DNA of 63,342 nucleotides. Source: Mesorhizobium neociceri. GTDB taxonomy: Bacteria > Pseudomonadota > Alphaproteobacteria > Rhizobiales > Rhizobiaceae. This document shows, in pieces, positions 53,559-62,100 of this stretch. Where the stretch lies: contig NZ_JACDTY010000028.1 of the NCBI RefSeq assembly GCF_013520985.1, positions 1 to 63,342 of the forward strand. The letters are read 5' to 3'. The first letter of the stretch is position 1. Each line of letters starts with the position of its first letter. A model generated the notes under the pieces. The model was not told the DNA's origin. It saw only the letters and a program-made list of their open reading frames with translations, and did no database searches. The translations under genes and the position numbers were made by a program.

Positions 53559-54701
53559 TCATGCGCGCTTCTCTTCGAACACGCCGGTGAAGAAGTCGAC
53601 GAGCCCGAACGGCGCGTTGTCGTCCAGCAAAAGTTGCAACATCTGGTGTGCGTCCGCAGCGGCCATTTGGCTGCGCGGGAACAGCGCCTGTTCGTAGACG
53701 GCGAGCGCCGCTTCGATATCGTCGGGGTACGCGGCGATCGCCTTGCCGAGCTCGGCGCCGTCGAACATTGCCAGGTTCGCGCCTTCGCCGGCCGGCGGCG
53801 CCAGATGGGCGGCATCGCCGAGCAGCGTCACACCGGGCACGCGCTCCCATCGATGATCGGTCGGCAGCGTGTTGATCGTGCGCAGCACCGGTGGGGTTTC
53901 GCCATCGGTGATCAGCGCGGTGAGCGCCGGCGCCCAGCCGTCGAATTCGGCTGCCACCCGCGCCTTCGTGGCCGCCGCGTCGGTGAAGTCGATGCCGGCG
54001 AACCATTCGGCGGAGCGGGTGAGTGCCACATAGGTGTGGAGCACGGCTCCCGCCTCGCGGTGCCCGAATATGCCTTGACCAGGGGCGAGTGCGAAAAGCG
54101 CGCCGCCGCCCATCGCTTCGGCCGCCGCTGGGTGCCTCTCGTCGGCGTCATGGAGATAGGTTTCGACAAACGAGGTGCCGGTATAGTCGGGCATGGCATC
54201 CGACAGCAGCGCCCGGACCTTCGACCAGGCGCCGTCCGCGCCGACGAGGAGGTCGGTGCTCGCGCTCGATCCGTCGGCGAATGTCAGCTCGTGTCGGCTA
54301 GCGCCAAGCGACGCGACAGTTGTGAGCTTCTTTCCCCACTGGATCGTCTGCGCCGGCAAGGAGTCGATGAGAATGCGCCTGAGATCACCGCGCAGGACTT
54401 CCGGACGCCCGCCAGTCCCGTCGTCGGGCTCGTCGAGCAGCACCGCACCGTGCTTGTCGAGCACGCGCGACGCCTGGCCGCCCTGGTGGATTATGGCGCG
54501 GAATGCGTCGGTGAGGCCGGCCGCGGCGAGCGCAAGCTGTCCGCTGTCTGCGTGGATATCGAGCTGTCCGCCTTGCGTGCGGGCCTCGGCCGAGGGCTCC
54601 GCCTCATAGATCGTCGCTGCTATGCCGTGGACGTGGAGGACGCGGGCGAGGGTGAGGCCGCCCAGGCCCGCACCGATGATGGTGACTGGTGACATCGTCA
54701 T
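53559..54701 (-). CDS. TetX-like FAD-dependent monooxygenase
   Basis: The 380-residue group A flavin monooxygenase has GAGLGG at residues 10-15. EARTQGGQLDIHADSGQLAL lies near 40-58 and LRGDLRRILIDSL near 104. GDAAHLAPPAGEGANLAMFDG near 291 is the second FAD motif. These segments follow TetX (EARIFGGTLDLH, NDLRAILLNSL, GDAAHLMPPFAGQG) more closely than other group A enzymes. Inactivation of tetracyclines is one possibility, oxidation of another aromatic is another. The divergent TetR gene and two operators show drug- or substrate-inducible control. The ATG at 54701 or 54695 may be used. Confidence 0.85.
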   Translation of the reverse strand: MTMSPVTIIGAGLGGLTLARVLHVHGIAATIYEAEPSAEARTQGGQLDIHADSGQLALAAAGLTDAFRAIIHQGGQASRVLDKHGAVLLDEPDDGTGGRPEVLRGDLRRILIDSLPAQTIQWGKKLTTVASLGASRHELTFADGSSASTDLLVGADGAWSKVRALLSDAMPDYTGTSFVETYLHDADERHPAAAEAMGGGALFALAPGQGIFGHREAGAVLHTYVALTRSAEWFAGIDFTDAAATKARVAAEFDGWAPALTALITDGETPPVLRTINTLPTDHRWERVPGVTLLGDAAHLAPPAGEGANLAMFDGAELGKAIAAYPDDIEAALAVYEQALFPRSQMAAADAHQMLQLLLDDNAPFGLVDFFTGVFEEKRA

Positions 54702-54720
54702 CTTTCTCTGAAATATTGAT

Positions 54721-54735
54721 TGGAACGATGTTCCA
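54721..54735. promoter_or_regulatory. TetR operator 1
   Basis: TGGAACGATGTTCCA is an inverted repeat with perfect 6-bp arms and a 3-bp centre. It lies 20 bases upstream of the TetX-like start and pairs with the site at 54747. Confidence 0.82.
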
Positions 54736-54746
54736 TTCGCGCTAAT

Positions 54747-54761
54747 TGGAACGTCGTTCCA
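54747..54761. promoter_or_regulatory. TetR operator 2
   Basis: TGGAACGTCGTTCCA repeats operator 1 with the same 6-bp arms, 26 bases away centre to centre (about two and a half helical turns). It lies 20 bases before the tetR start. The two sites together cover the divergent promoters. Confidence 0.82.
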
Positions 54762-54780
54762 TAAATGTCAAGATGAGCCC

Positions 54781-55461
54781 ATGGCAAAAACGACTCAACG
54801 AACAGAACGGCGCACGGACGCGCTCTCGAAGGAGCGGATCGTCGAGGCCGCGATCGAGATCCTCGACAAGGGCGGCGAGGGCGCCCTGACCTTCCGCGCG
54901 CTTGCGGCGCGCCTGGCAACCGGGGCCGGGGCGATCTACTGGCACGTCACCGACAAGAACGAGCTGCTCGCGATGGCCACCGACGATGTCATCGCCCGTG
55001 TCATGCTGGTTCGCGAAGCGAAGCCGCGGGAGGCGATCCGGGCTATTGCGCTGGGCTTGTTCGACGCGATCGAGGCGCACCCCTGGGCGGGCGCGCAGCT
55101 GTCACGCGCGCCGTGGCAATCCGCGGTGGGTGAGATCTTCGAAAGCATCGGCAGCCAGCTCGATGCGCTCGGCGTGGCTGAACAGGCGCAGTTAGACGTC
55201 GCGTCCGCTTTGGTGCATTACATCTTGGGCTGCGCCGGGCAGAACGCCGCGAACGCCACGAACGCTCGCCTCCTGCCGCCCGGCACGGATCGTGCGGCGT
55301 TCCTGGCAACGATCATTGCACGGTGGACGCAACGCGACCCCGCCGGCTTTCCGTTCCTGCACAAGATGGCGTCACGGTTTCGCGATCACGACGACCGCGC
55401 GCAATTCCTCGCGGGCATCGACCTCATCCTGGCCGGCGCAGGGACCGCCGATAAGAATTAG
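54781..55461 (+). CDS. TetR-family transcriptional regulator
   Basis: The 226-residue protein has an N-terminal TetR helix-turn-helix (RIVEAAIEILDKGGEGALTFRALAARLATGAGAIYWHVTDKNELL). A C-terminal TetR_C-like ligand domain follows, with AIEAHPWAGAQL. Histidine at YWHV is the TetR hallmark. It is divergent from the TetX-like gene and shares an 79-base region with two operators, so it very likely represses both. Confidence 0.9.
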   Translation: MAKTTQRTERRTDALSKERIVEAAIEILDKGGEGALTFRALAARLATGAGAIYWHVTDKNELLAMATDDVIARVMLVREAKPREAIRAIALGLFDAIEAHPWAGAQLSRAPWQSAVGEIFESIGSQLDALGVAEQAQLDVASALVHYILGCAGQNAANATNARLLPPGTDRAAFLATIIARWTQRDPAGFPFLHKMASRFRDHDDRAQFLAGIDLILAGAGTADKN

Positions 55462-56534
55462 GCGAACTTCACCAGCATCAGGCTGAAGCAGCCGATGAAC
55501 AGGAAGGCCGAGAAGGCGAGCGCCAGCGGTCGCAGGCCGCGTGAGCGCAGCTGCGAAATGTTGGCCTGCAGGCCCATGGCGGCGAGCCCCATGGTCAGCA
55601 TCATGGTGGTGGTGAGCGCCATCGCCGACTTCACTTCGGCTGGTACGGTGACCAGGCTGTTCAGCGCCACGACGGCGATGAAAGCGGCGACGAACCACGG
55701 CATGGGCGGCCGCGCCGCCGACTGATCGCTTGACCGGTCGCCGCTCGTCTTGCGGCGTGCCATCAGGCCGAGCGCGATGACCATCGGCGCCAGCATGGCG
55801 ACGCGGGTGAGCTTGGCGACGGTGGCGATCTCGCCGGACTGGGTGCCGTTCTGGAAGCCGGCGCCGATGACCTGCGCCACCTCATGGATCGAGGCGCCGG
55901 CCCACAGGCCGAACGCGTGCTGGTCGAGGCCGAGCACGGGCGCCAGCAGCGGGAAGCCGAGCATGGCGACGGTGCCGAACAGCGTGATCGAGGCAACGGC
56001 GTAGGTGACGTCCTCGTCGCGCGCATCGGTGACGATGTTGGTGGCGACAATGGCCGAGGCGCCGCAGATCGAGGTGCCGGCGGCAATCAGCTGCGCCAGC
56101 TTGCGGTCGACGCCGATCTGCCGGCCGAGCGTGATGGTGAAGACGAAGGTGGCGCCAAGTGTCAGCGCCACGATGCCGACGCCGCTGGCGCCGATCGAGA
56201 CGACCTGGCCGAGCGTCAGCTGGAAGCCGAGCAGCACGATGGCAAAGCGCAGCAGGCGCTTTTGCGAGAAGGCGATGCCGGCCTTGGCGTGGGCAGGCGT
56301 GCCGAGCACGTTGGAATAGATCATGCCGGCGACGACGGCGAGGATCATCGGGCTGAACAGCGCGAAGCCGGAGACATTGTGGGCCGAGAAGGCCACGGCG
56401 GTGATCATCGCCACCAGCACGATACCGGGGATGACGCCGTTCCACACCGAATCGAGCCGCTTGCGGCTCGCGGTCAGATCGGCCGGTATCAGGCTTTTCG
56501 GAATGTCGTTCGCGATGTGGGTGGCGGAAGACAA
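55458..56534 (-). CDS. YeiH/UPF0324 family membrane protein (putative sulfate exporter family)
   Basis: The 358-residue protein has about ten membrane helices and the family segments GIAFSQKRLLRFAIVLLGFQLTLGQ, AAGTSICGASAIVATNIV and GASIHEVAQVIGAG. A TTG start at 56534 is chosen because GGAG lies seven bases before it. The longer open frame upstream has no ribosome site and would add an unusual extension. It converges on tetR by four bases. Members are often beside a LysR gene, but none is here. Substrate is unproven. Confidence 0.82.
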   Translation of the reverse strand: MSSATHIANDIPKSLIPADLTASRKRLDSVWNGVIPGIVLVAMITAVAFSAHNVSGFALFSPMILAVVAGMIYSNVLGTPAHAKAGIAFSQKRLLRFAIVLLGFQLTLGQVVSIGASGVGIVALTLGATFVFTITLGRQIGVDRKLAQLIAAGTSICGASAIVATNIVTDARDEDVTYAVASITLFGTVAMLGFPLLAPVLGLDQHAFGLWAGASIHEVAQVIGAGFQNGTQSGEIATVAKLTRVAMLAPMVIALGLMARRKTSGDRSSDQSAARPPMPWFVAAFIAVVALNSLVTVPAEVKSAMALTTTMMLTMGLAAMGLQANISQLRSRGLRPLALAFSAFLFIGCFSLMLVKFA

Positions 56535-56893
56535 TGCAATTCTCCAAGCAGGTACCCCGGGAGAATGCCATTCCAGAACCAATCTTTCCAACGAATTGTT
56601 TTGGTTGAAATGATCGATTTTTACGAACGATTGCGATGCCTCAATCGGGTTTGTGCCATGCAAAGACCGTCACTGGCTCGGGGACGCGGCTTGACGCCCT
56701 GCGATTTCCGCTTCAGCGTGGCGTCATGTTCGTTTTCTCGCCCGCCATCGCCAAGCGACGCCGCCTCTGCACAATGCGGAGCGGCAAGGCGATTGCGCGA
56801 CGACAAAGACCGGTCGAATAAAATTTCCGGTTCGTTCGTTTCCCGCCCCGCCGCAACATCTGCCGGCGGGGTTTTCATGTCTGGAGCCTCGCT
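56535..56893. other. intergenic region between the YeiH gene and the GNAT gene
   Basis: This 359-base region has no supported gene. It contains an AT-rich stretch near 56580-56630 that could hold the YeiH promoter. Nearer the GNAT gene is a hairpin described separately. Confidence 0.5.
56846..56875 (+). terminator. terminator-like hairpin just before the GNAT gene
   Basis: CCCCGCCG (56846-56853) pairs with CGGCGGGG (56864-56871) around a 10-base loop and is followed by TTTT. It ends only 18 bases before the GNAT start, so it may act as an attenuator or as the end of an upstream small transcript. Confidence 0.5.
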
Positions 56894-57358
56894 ATGACCA
56901 ATTCTTCCATCCGGTTTCGGCCGGCCGAACGCGCAGACGCTGCCGCGATCGGGGACATCGTGCGCGCCGCTTATGCCAAATGGGTGCCTCTGATCGGCCG
57001 CGAGCCGCTGCCGATGCGCGCCGACTACGACAAGGCGGTTGCTGAGCATCCATTCGATCTCGCCGTCGAGGGCGACCGCATGGTCGGCATGCTCGAAACC
57101 ATGCCGACGGACGATCACCTCTGGATCGAGAATGTCTGCGTCACGCCGCAGGCGCAGGGCAGGGGCATTGGCCGGCTGTTGCTGGAGCGGGCCGAGCAGA
57201 AGGCGCTCGAAGCAGGCCGCCCGGAGCTGCGCCTGCTGACCAATGGCGCCTTCGCGGCCAATGTGTTGTTGTACAAAAGGCATGGCTATACGATCGACCG
57301 GGAGGAGCCGTTCATGGGCGGCGTGACCGTCTATATGAGCAAGAGATTGACGCGATAG
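56894..57358 (+). CDS. GNAT-family N-acetyltransferase
   Basis: The 154-residue protein has the GNAT acetyl-CoA motif VTPQAQGRGIGRLLL near residues 80-94, preceded by WIENV. It has the C-terminal segment LLYKRHGYTIDREEPF. It is predicted to be soluble. Substrate is unknown. The gene is followed 16 bases later by an ACT-domain protein on the same strand. Confidence 0.88.
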   Translation: MTNSSIRFRPAERADAAAIGDIVRAAYAKWVPLIGREPLPMRADYDKAVAEHPFDLAVEGDRMVGMLETMPTDDHLWIENVCVTPQAQGRGIGRLLLERAEQKALEAGRPELRLLTNGAFAANVLLYKRHGYTIDREEPFMGGVTVYMSKRLTR

Positions 57359-57374
57359 CGGGCAAATCGGAGGC

Positions 57375-57770
57375 ATGGATACGACGATGGCTGCCAGGGT
57401 CAAATTGAAGCAACTGCCCGGACCGTACGCGATTTCGCGGCTCGGGGCCGGCGACAGCATTCCCGGCTGGGCGGACGGGCCGGGCTTCGTCAGCATCACC
57501 AGGACCGACGACGAGCTTTCGATCACGTGCCTGCAGGATCGCGTTCCGGGCACGGTCAAGCACGACGGCGACTGGGTCGCCTTCAAATTGCAGGGGCCCT
57601 TTGCTTTCGACGAAACCGGCATCGTGTTGTCGGTCATCCGGCCGCTGTCGGAAAACGAGCTGGGCATCTTCGTGGTGTCCACCTTCGATGGCGATCACCT
57701 GCTGGTGAAAGCGGCGGATCAGGATGCGGCGAGACAGCATCTGGTCGAGGCAGGACACACACTGCTGTAG
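57375..57770 (+). CDS. ACT-domain protein (CASTOR/ACT7-like)
   Basis: The 131-residue protein consists of two small ACT-like units. The second has the LVLSVIRPLSENELGIFVVSTFDGDHLLV pattern typical of this COG3603-like family, which is thought to bind amino acids. Start is the ATG at 57375, though GGAGG is only one base away; the ATG at 57387 is an alternative. It is probably co-transcribed with the GNAT gene. Confidence 0.8.
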   Translation: MDTTMAARVKLKQLPGPYAISRLGAGDSIPGWADGPGFVSITRTDDELSITCLQDRVPGTVKHDGDWVAFKLQGPFAFDETGIVLSVIRPLSENELGIFVVSTFDGDHLLVKAADQDAARQHLVEAGHTLL

Positions 57771-57851
57771 TCGACCGGACCTGCGCCATCGAAATGGTCT
57801 GCTGGCTCAATCGGGCGTTCTCGCCTGCTCCGTGACCGACCGCCGCTTGTC

Positions 57852-58085
57852 CTACCCGCGGCCTATCTCGATGATTCCAACCATTGCCCGCGTAAATTCA
57901 ACCATGCTGTTTGCCGTCATGGCTGCATTGTCGGGACTTTGGCCGATATGTTCGGCGGCTCCGCAACATGACCGGCGGATGTTGTCGTAGTGCGGGTCTC
58001 TTTCATCATCCGGCAACGTCGCCAGATTGAGGGCGCGGCCGTAGATCATGCGCAATAGCTGCGCCAGTGCGGTTTCGACACTCAT
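57852..58085 (-). CDS. small hypothetical protein
   Basis: The 77-residue product is soluble with a helical N-terminus (ETALAQLLRMIYGRALNL) and a paired cysteine RRSCCGAAEH. The ATG at 58085 is preferred because GGAG lies eight bases upstream; a longer frame to 58178 has no ribosome site. No family was recognised. A hairpin at 58142-58160 lies upstream. Confidence 0.6.
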   Translation of the reverse strand: MSVETALAQLLRMIYGRALNLATLPDDERDPHYDNIRRSCCGAAEHIGQSPDNAAMTANSMVEFTRAMVGIIEIGRG

Positions 58086-58141
58086 GCGTTTTGCTCCGCA
58101 TCGGTCGAGCGTCGCGGCACACAAATAGTGCCGGATCGTCG

Positions 58142-58160
58142 ATCGGGAATTGGTCCCGAT
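58142..58160. promoter_or_regulatory. inverted repeat upstream of the small hypothetical gene
   Basis: ATCGGGA and TCCCGAT arms (7 bp, perfect) surround ATTGG. It lies 57 bases before the start of the 77-residue gene and may be a regulator site. An AT-rich stretch follows at 58176-58205. Confidence 0.4.
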
Positions 58161-58210
58161 ACGCAAAGGCTCGATCATACTTATTAATATATCGTTTAAT
58201 GCTAATATAC

Positions 58211-58495
58211 ATGACCGTACCGATTGAGCGCCGAGGCGTTTGCGAGCAGATCGGCACCGCCAACGACACCGTCTATGTCCTGGCCTCCTACATCCAGGCC
58301 AAGGACATGAACAAGGCCCGCGATGTCGCCGCCCCCATGCGCAACGGTAATGTCTACATCAACTATCCCCAATGGGACGCCGGCCTGCCTTTCGGTGGCT
58401 ACAAGCAATCCGGCAACGGCCGCGAATACGCCGAATACGGGCTCGAGGATTTCCTCGAGATCAAGGGCATCGCCGGCTACGAGGCGGCGGAGTAG
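58211..58495 (+). pseudogene. C-terminal remnant of an aldehyde dehydrogenase
   Basis: From about 58250 onward the reading frame encodes the conserved end of an aldehyde dehydrogenase: ANDTVYVLASYIQAKDM, then GNVYINYPQWDAGLPFGGYK, QSGNGREYAEYGLEDFLEIK. The catalytic cysteine, the NAD-binding domain and more than 80 percent of the gene are absent. The 94 codons left have no plausible enzymatic role. It looks like a gene cut by an insertion or deletion at this border of accessory DNA. Confidence 0.8.
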
Positions 58496-58794
58496 GGCGC
58501 CGATCGTGACACTAGGATCTCCCGACCTCCGCGGGCCACGAGCCGAGTTTAGCTCTAGATACCTCTATGCGGGTTACCGACAGAACGAAACTGTTTGCCT
58601 GGATAGGGTTCACGCTTGCTTATGGGGATTTTAGAAGGCACTGATTTGATCTAAACTTGTTCCGTAGTGCTGGGACAAGGTTGTCTGATGCGATCGCAAG
58701 CGTGGTAGCGAAAGGCGCCCTTTGTGCTCAGTTGATTGTCCAGCGCGATTTAATAACATTAGCGTGTTGATTTCATAGACAATGGGGGAGCAAA
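58496..58794. other. intergenic region upstream of the Trypco1 gene
   Basis: This 299-base region follows the truncated aldehyde dehydrogenase and must include the promoter of the Trypco1-protease operon. A weak hairpin CTTGTTCC / GGGACAAG sits at 58656-58679. No gene or known repeat was seen. Confidence 0.45.
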
Positions 58795-59109
58795 ATGGTT
58801 GCAGGCACCAAGTATGTACGATTCCCAGTTGGCGACGCCACAATGGTTGTCGAAGTCGACGCACCAGCTGGAACCACGCCGGTCAGCGCAGCAAGCGCTG
58901 TGGCCAAGGCCAACGAAACACTAGAGAATGCCATCGCCAAAGCCGCGCGGATCATCTCCACCATGCGCAGCGAGATGCAGCAGGCAATCTCCGACGCCGA
59001 GCAGATCGAGGTGGGGTTTGGCATCAAATTTAGTAGTGAACTCGGGGTGATACTGGCCAAATCAAGTTTGGAAGCGAATCTTCAAGTTACCGTCACATGG
59101 AAGCGCTAG
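58795..59109 (+). CDS. Trypco1 (trypsin-co-occurring domain 1) small protein
   Basis: The 104-residue protein matches the Trypco1 family (also called CU044_2847-like). It has an N-terminal strand pair VRFPVGDATMVVEVDAP and a helical middle (NETLENAIAKAARIISTMRS). The conserved end is EQIEVGFGIKFSSELGVIL and VTVTWKR. Trypco1 is named for its association with trypsin-like proteases in predicted NTP-dependent conflict systems, and its own biochemical role is unknown. GGGGGAG lies four bases before the ATG at 58795. It overlaps the downstream protease-NTPase gene by 13 bases, so both are translated together. Confidence 0.85.
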   Translation: MVAGTKYVRFPVGDATMVVEVDAPAGTTPVSAASAVAKANETLENAIAKAARIISTMRSEMQQAISDAEQIEVGFGIKFSSELGVILAKSSLEANLQVTVTWKR

Positions 59110-62100
59110 CGCTAACAATCCGGCCGCCGACGACCGCGTTCTATCATTCGATTTGCGAAATCTACGATGCCGACGATCAGGTGGTCGGCGCCGGTATGAT
59201 CATCGATCCGGTCCGGATAGTAACCTGTGCCCATGTCGCCGCTGCCGCGCTCGGAATGCTTGGAATCGAAGGCGAGAACGCAGTCAAGGCGGGGAGGCAG
59301 CGCAGACTTAAGATTCGCCGATCGTATCTGCCCGATCAGACGCCAATGGTATGGCTCGAATTCTATCGGTCCCGCTTTGCTCCGTCCACTGACAAGTTCG
59401 CCGATTTAGCGGTGTTGCACCGCTGCGAAGGTAAGTTCACCTTCGAACCAGAGGGCGGCGCGCTTGTACCCGACCTCTCTACTTCGTTGACTTATGGCGA
59501 AAGGGTGATTGCCACCGGCTTTCCCGATGACAAGGCCGACGCTCGTAGCCGGCTTGATGACGCAGCCTATGTGATCGGTGCGCCGACACCAGCAGGCTGG
59601 TTCAACGTCGTTGCCGAAGGCAGTGGTCGGGCGGTCATTCGCGGCGGCTACAGCGGCGGTCCGGTTTGGAGCAAAGACCAGGGGGCAGTCGTCGGTATCA
59701 GCTCGGAGGCCAACGAAGCACGCGGCACAGCCGCTATCATCCCCGTGCGGCTCCTATCGAGTATCCCGAAGGTGGACATCGAACTTGTGCAACCCACCGC
59801 CAAACCGACGGGTTCAGAAGTAATCTTGACAGCCGAACTCAGTCGCCTTTCGCCGTTGCGCCGGATTCTTGAATGGACTGCGCCAGGTCTCCACAGTTGG
59901 CTGACACTGAGATTGGAGGCATTGGTCGAACCCGCTGAGCGCCGAGTCTTGGCCGATGAAATGGCTGAATTTGCGGCGCGTCTTTCGGTTGAGGTCAGCG
60001 GCGCGACCTACCTTCCTCCGTTGGCGCGGGAGCCAAAGGCGGATGCCGCTGTCGGCTTCCAGCCGTTGCGGCAGATGATCCGTGCAATTGGCCATGGCTA
60101 TGGCGGAGGGGGCGATGGGGCGACAGCTGAACTCTCGGCTTTGAGCCGCCGCAGCCGTCCTGTACGACGGTTGCTCAAGCTGCTGCTGACCTCCCGTGAC
60201 GCCGTAATCCTTTTGGGAGATCCTGGTTCCGGCAAATCGCTGACATTACAACAGACGGCCCTGAAGATCGCCGAGATCAACCGCTCTCGCGTTTGTCCAG
60301 ACGTCAGTGTTTTCGTTAGGCTAGGTCGCTGGACGCCGAGCCAAGCCAAGGAGCGGCCCGGTTTGCGCGACGTCGAGCAACTGGTGCTCGATCAGGCACC
60401 GCCTGCGCTGAAGCCCTTCATTCCCGCGTTGGCGCGCGCCGGTCGCTTGATCGCTATTTTCGACGGCATGGATGAAATGTCGCGGCAGCGATACATCGAG
60501 CACACTTCGGCTCTGAGCGAGTATGCGGTCAAGTACGTAGGGCAGGTGCGCTGCCTTTTCAGCTGTCGAATCTCAGACTTCGCTCCAGTCTTTCCGCACC
60601 GCCGGCTCGTGCTGCTGCCCTTCGACCGCCGCCATGTCCTGACCTACCTGCAGCGACAGCTTGGACAGGGCCGCATCTCGCTCGGCCGCAGACAGGTCAC
60701 GACGGACGAACTCGCCCAGGAACTGGTCGCTCCCGATTTCCCGGTTCGGGCGGCCAATCCCTACATGCTCTACCTGTTATGCCTGTATGTGCGTGACAAG
60801 CATGATTTGCCGACGCGCCGCATCGACGTGCTTGACTATTTCTTCTCCTCCAGCCTCGACCGGGAAACCAAGGATCAGCAAGGCGTCCATCTTGAGCGAA
60901 ATCTTATGTTCGACCAACTCGGCCTACTGGCCCTTGAGGTCACCACCCGTAACGCAGGAAGCGAGATTTTGCGTGTGGAGGTTGATTCAGTGCTTGGCAA
61001 GCTGGCAGGCGCGGTAGTCAGACTCGCCTGCGATGCCGGCATATTGGTGCAGGCGGTTAACGAAGACGAACGCGTCCCGGCCGCCATTCGGTTCAGTAAT
61101 CACCGGGCTCAGGAGTTCTTCACCGCCCATGCGCTTGTCGAGTCCGCGGAGAGCTTCCAATGGGCCAACAAACTCGATATTCCGCGTTGGCAGGAGACGC
61201 TGGTCAACCTCGCACAGTTTGGCGGCGATCGCGGCGGCGGCGCCGAGCTGGCCAAAACACTGGATGCTGCCATCTCAGGAGTACAGTCGATCCAGGAAAC
61301 CACGGCACGCAGTCTGGCAGAGGCTGATGCCGCGGAGCGCGCTCACCTCGCTGCCCGTGTCGCTCGTGACCTGGGTGCGACTGACGAACGCGCGCATCTC
61401 GTCAGATCCACAGAAGCAGCGATAATCTTCCTAGCTAAGAGTGCGGACGCCGTGTCTCGTGCTGCGACACTACGCATCGTTCATCAACTACCTGAGATTG
61501 GTGGCAGCGTGCTGGCGTTGCTGCTCAATGATGTCTCCCAATGGGTGCGCGATCAGGCAAGGCTTGTCGCAGCAGAAGTTAGCAAGAGCGATCCGAAGCA
61601 ACGTCTTGCTGAAGGCATTATCGACGACTATGCCCTGGGCGAGACACTCTTTCGCCTTCCTGCCTACCTAGCGACGGCCAAGCGGTTGCGCTCGCGGGGA
61701 ATGGCCATTGCTGCTGGTATCGCTTCCATCTGTTTCATTACCCAGCTCTTTCTCATGACTGCTAGCGGCCCGGTATTAGGAATGTATATTCATGCGAATG
61801 CGCCCGAATTGTTTAAGATAATTGGCGTCAACAAGACGGAAATTGGGAGGTTAGCTGGTGAGCGGGTGTGGTTCGAGATAGACAGAAATTGGCCATTGAT
61901 AATGGGGCTGCAGCTCATCGTTGCAATAGGGGCGTCGTTAACAGTGATTGCGCGGCGAATTCCGCAGAGCTGGATCTTTGTATTAGGCGCAGGGGCTCTA
62001 GCAAATATTGCGCCATTATTTATATTATTTGCTTGGTTTAGCGCTGAGCATGCGTCTGTTGCCGGAATTACGCACTTTATATTCGTATCAATTGCCATAT

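Noticed and set aside
56636..56821. Short plus-strand open frame before the GNAT gene
   Set aside because: No ribosome site, Arg-rich product and no family pattern; treated as non-coding.
58211..58495. The 94-codon aldehyde dehydrogenase fragment as a functional small protein
   Set aside because: It is only the C-terminal end of the family with no catalytic residue and starts with unrelated codons.
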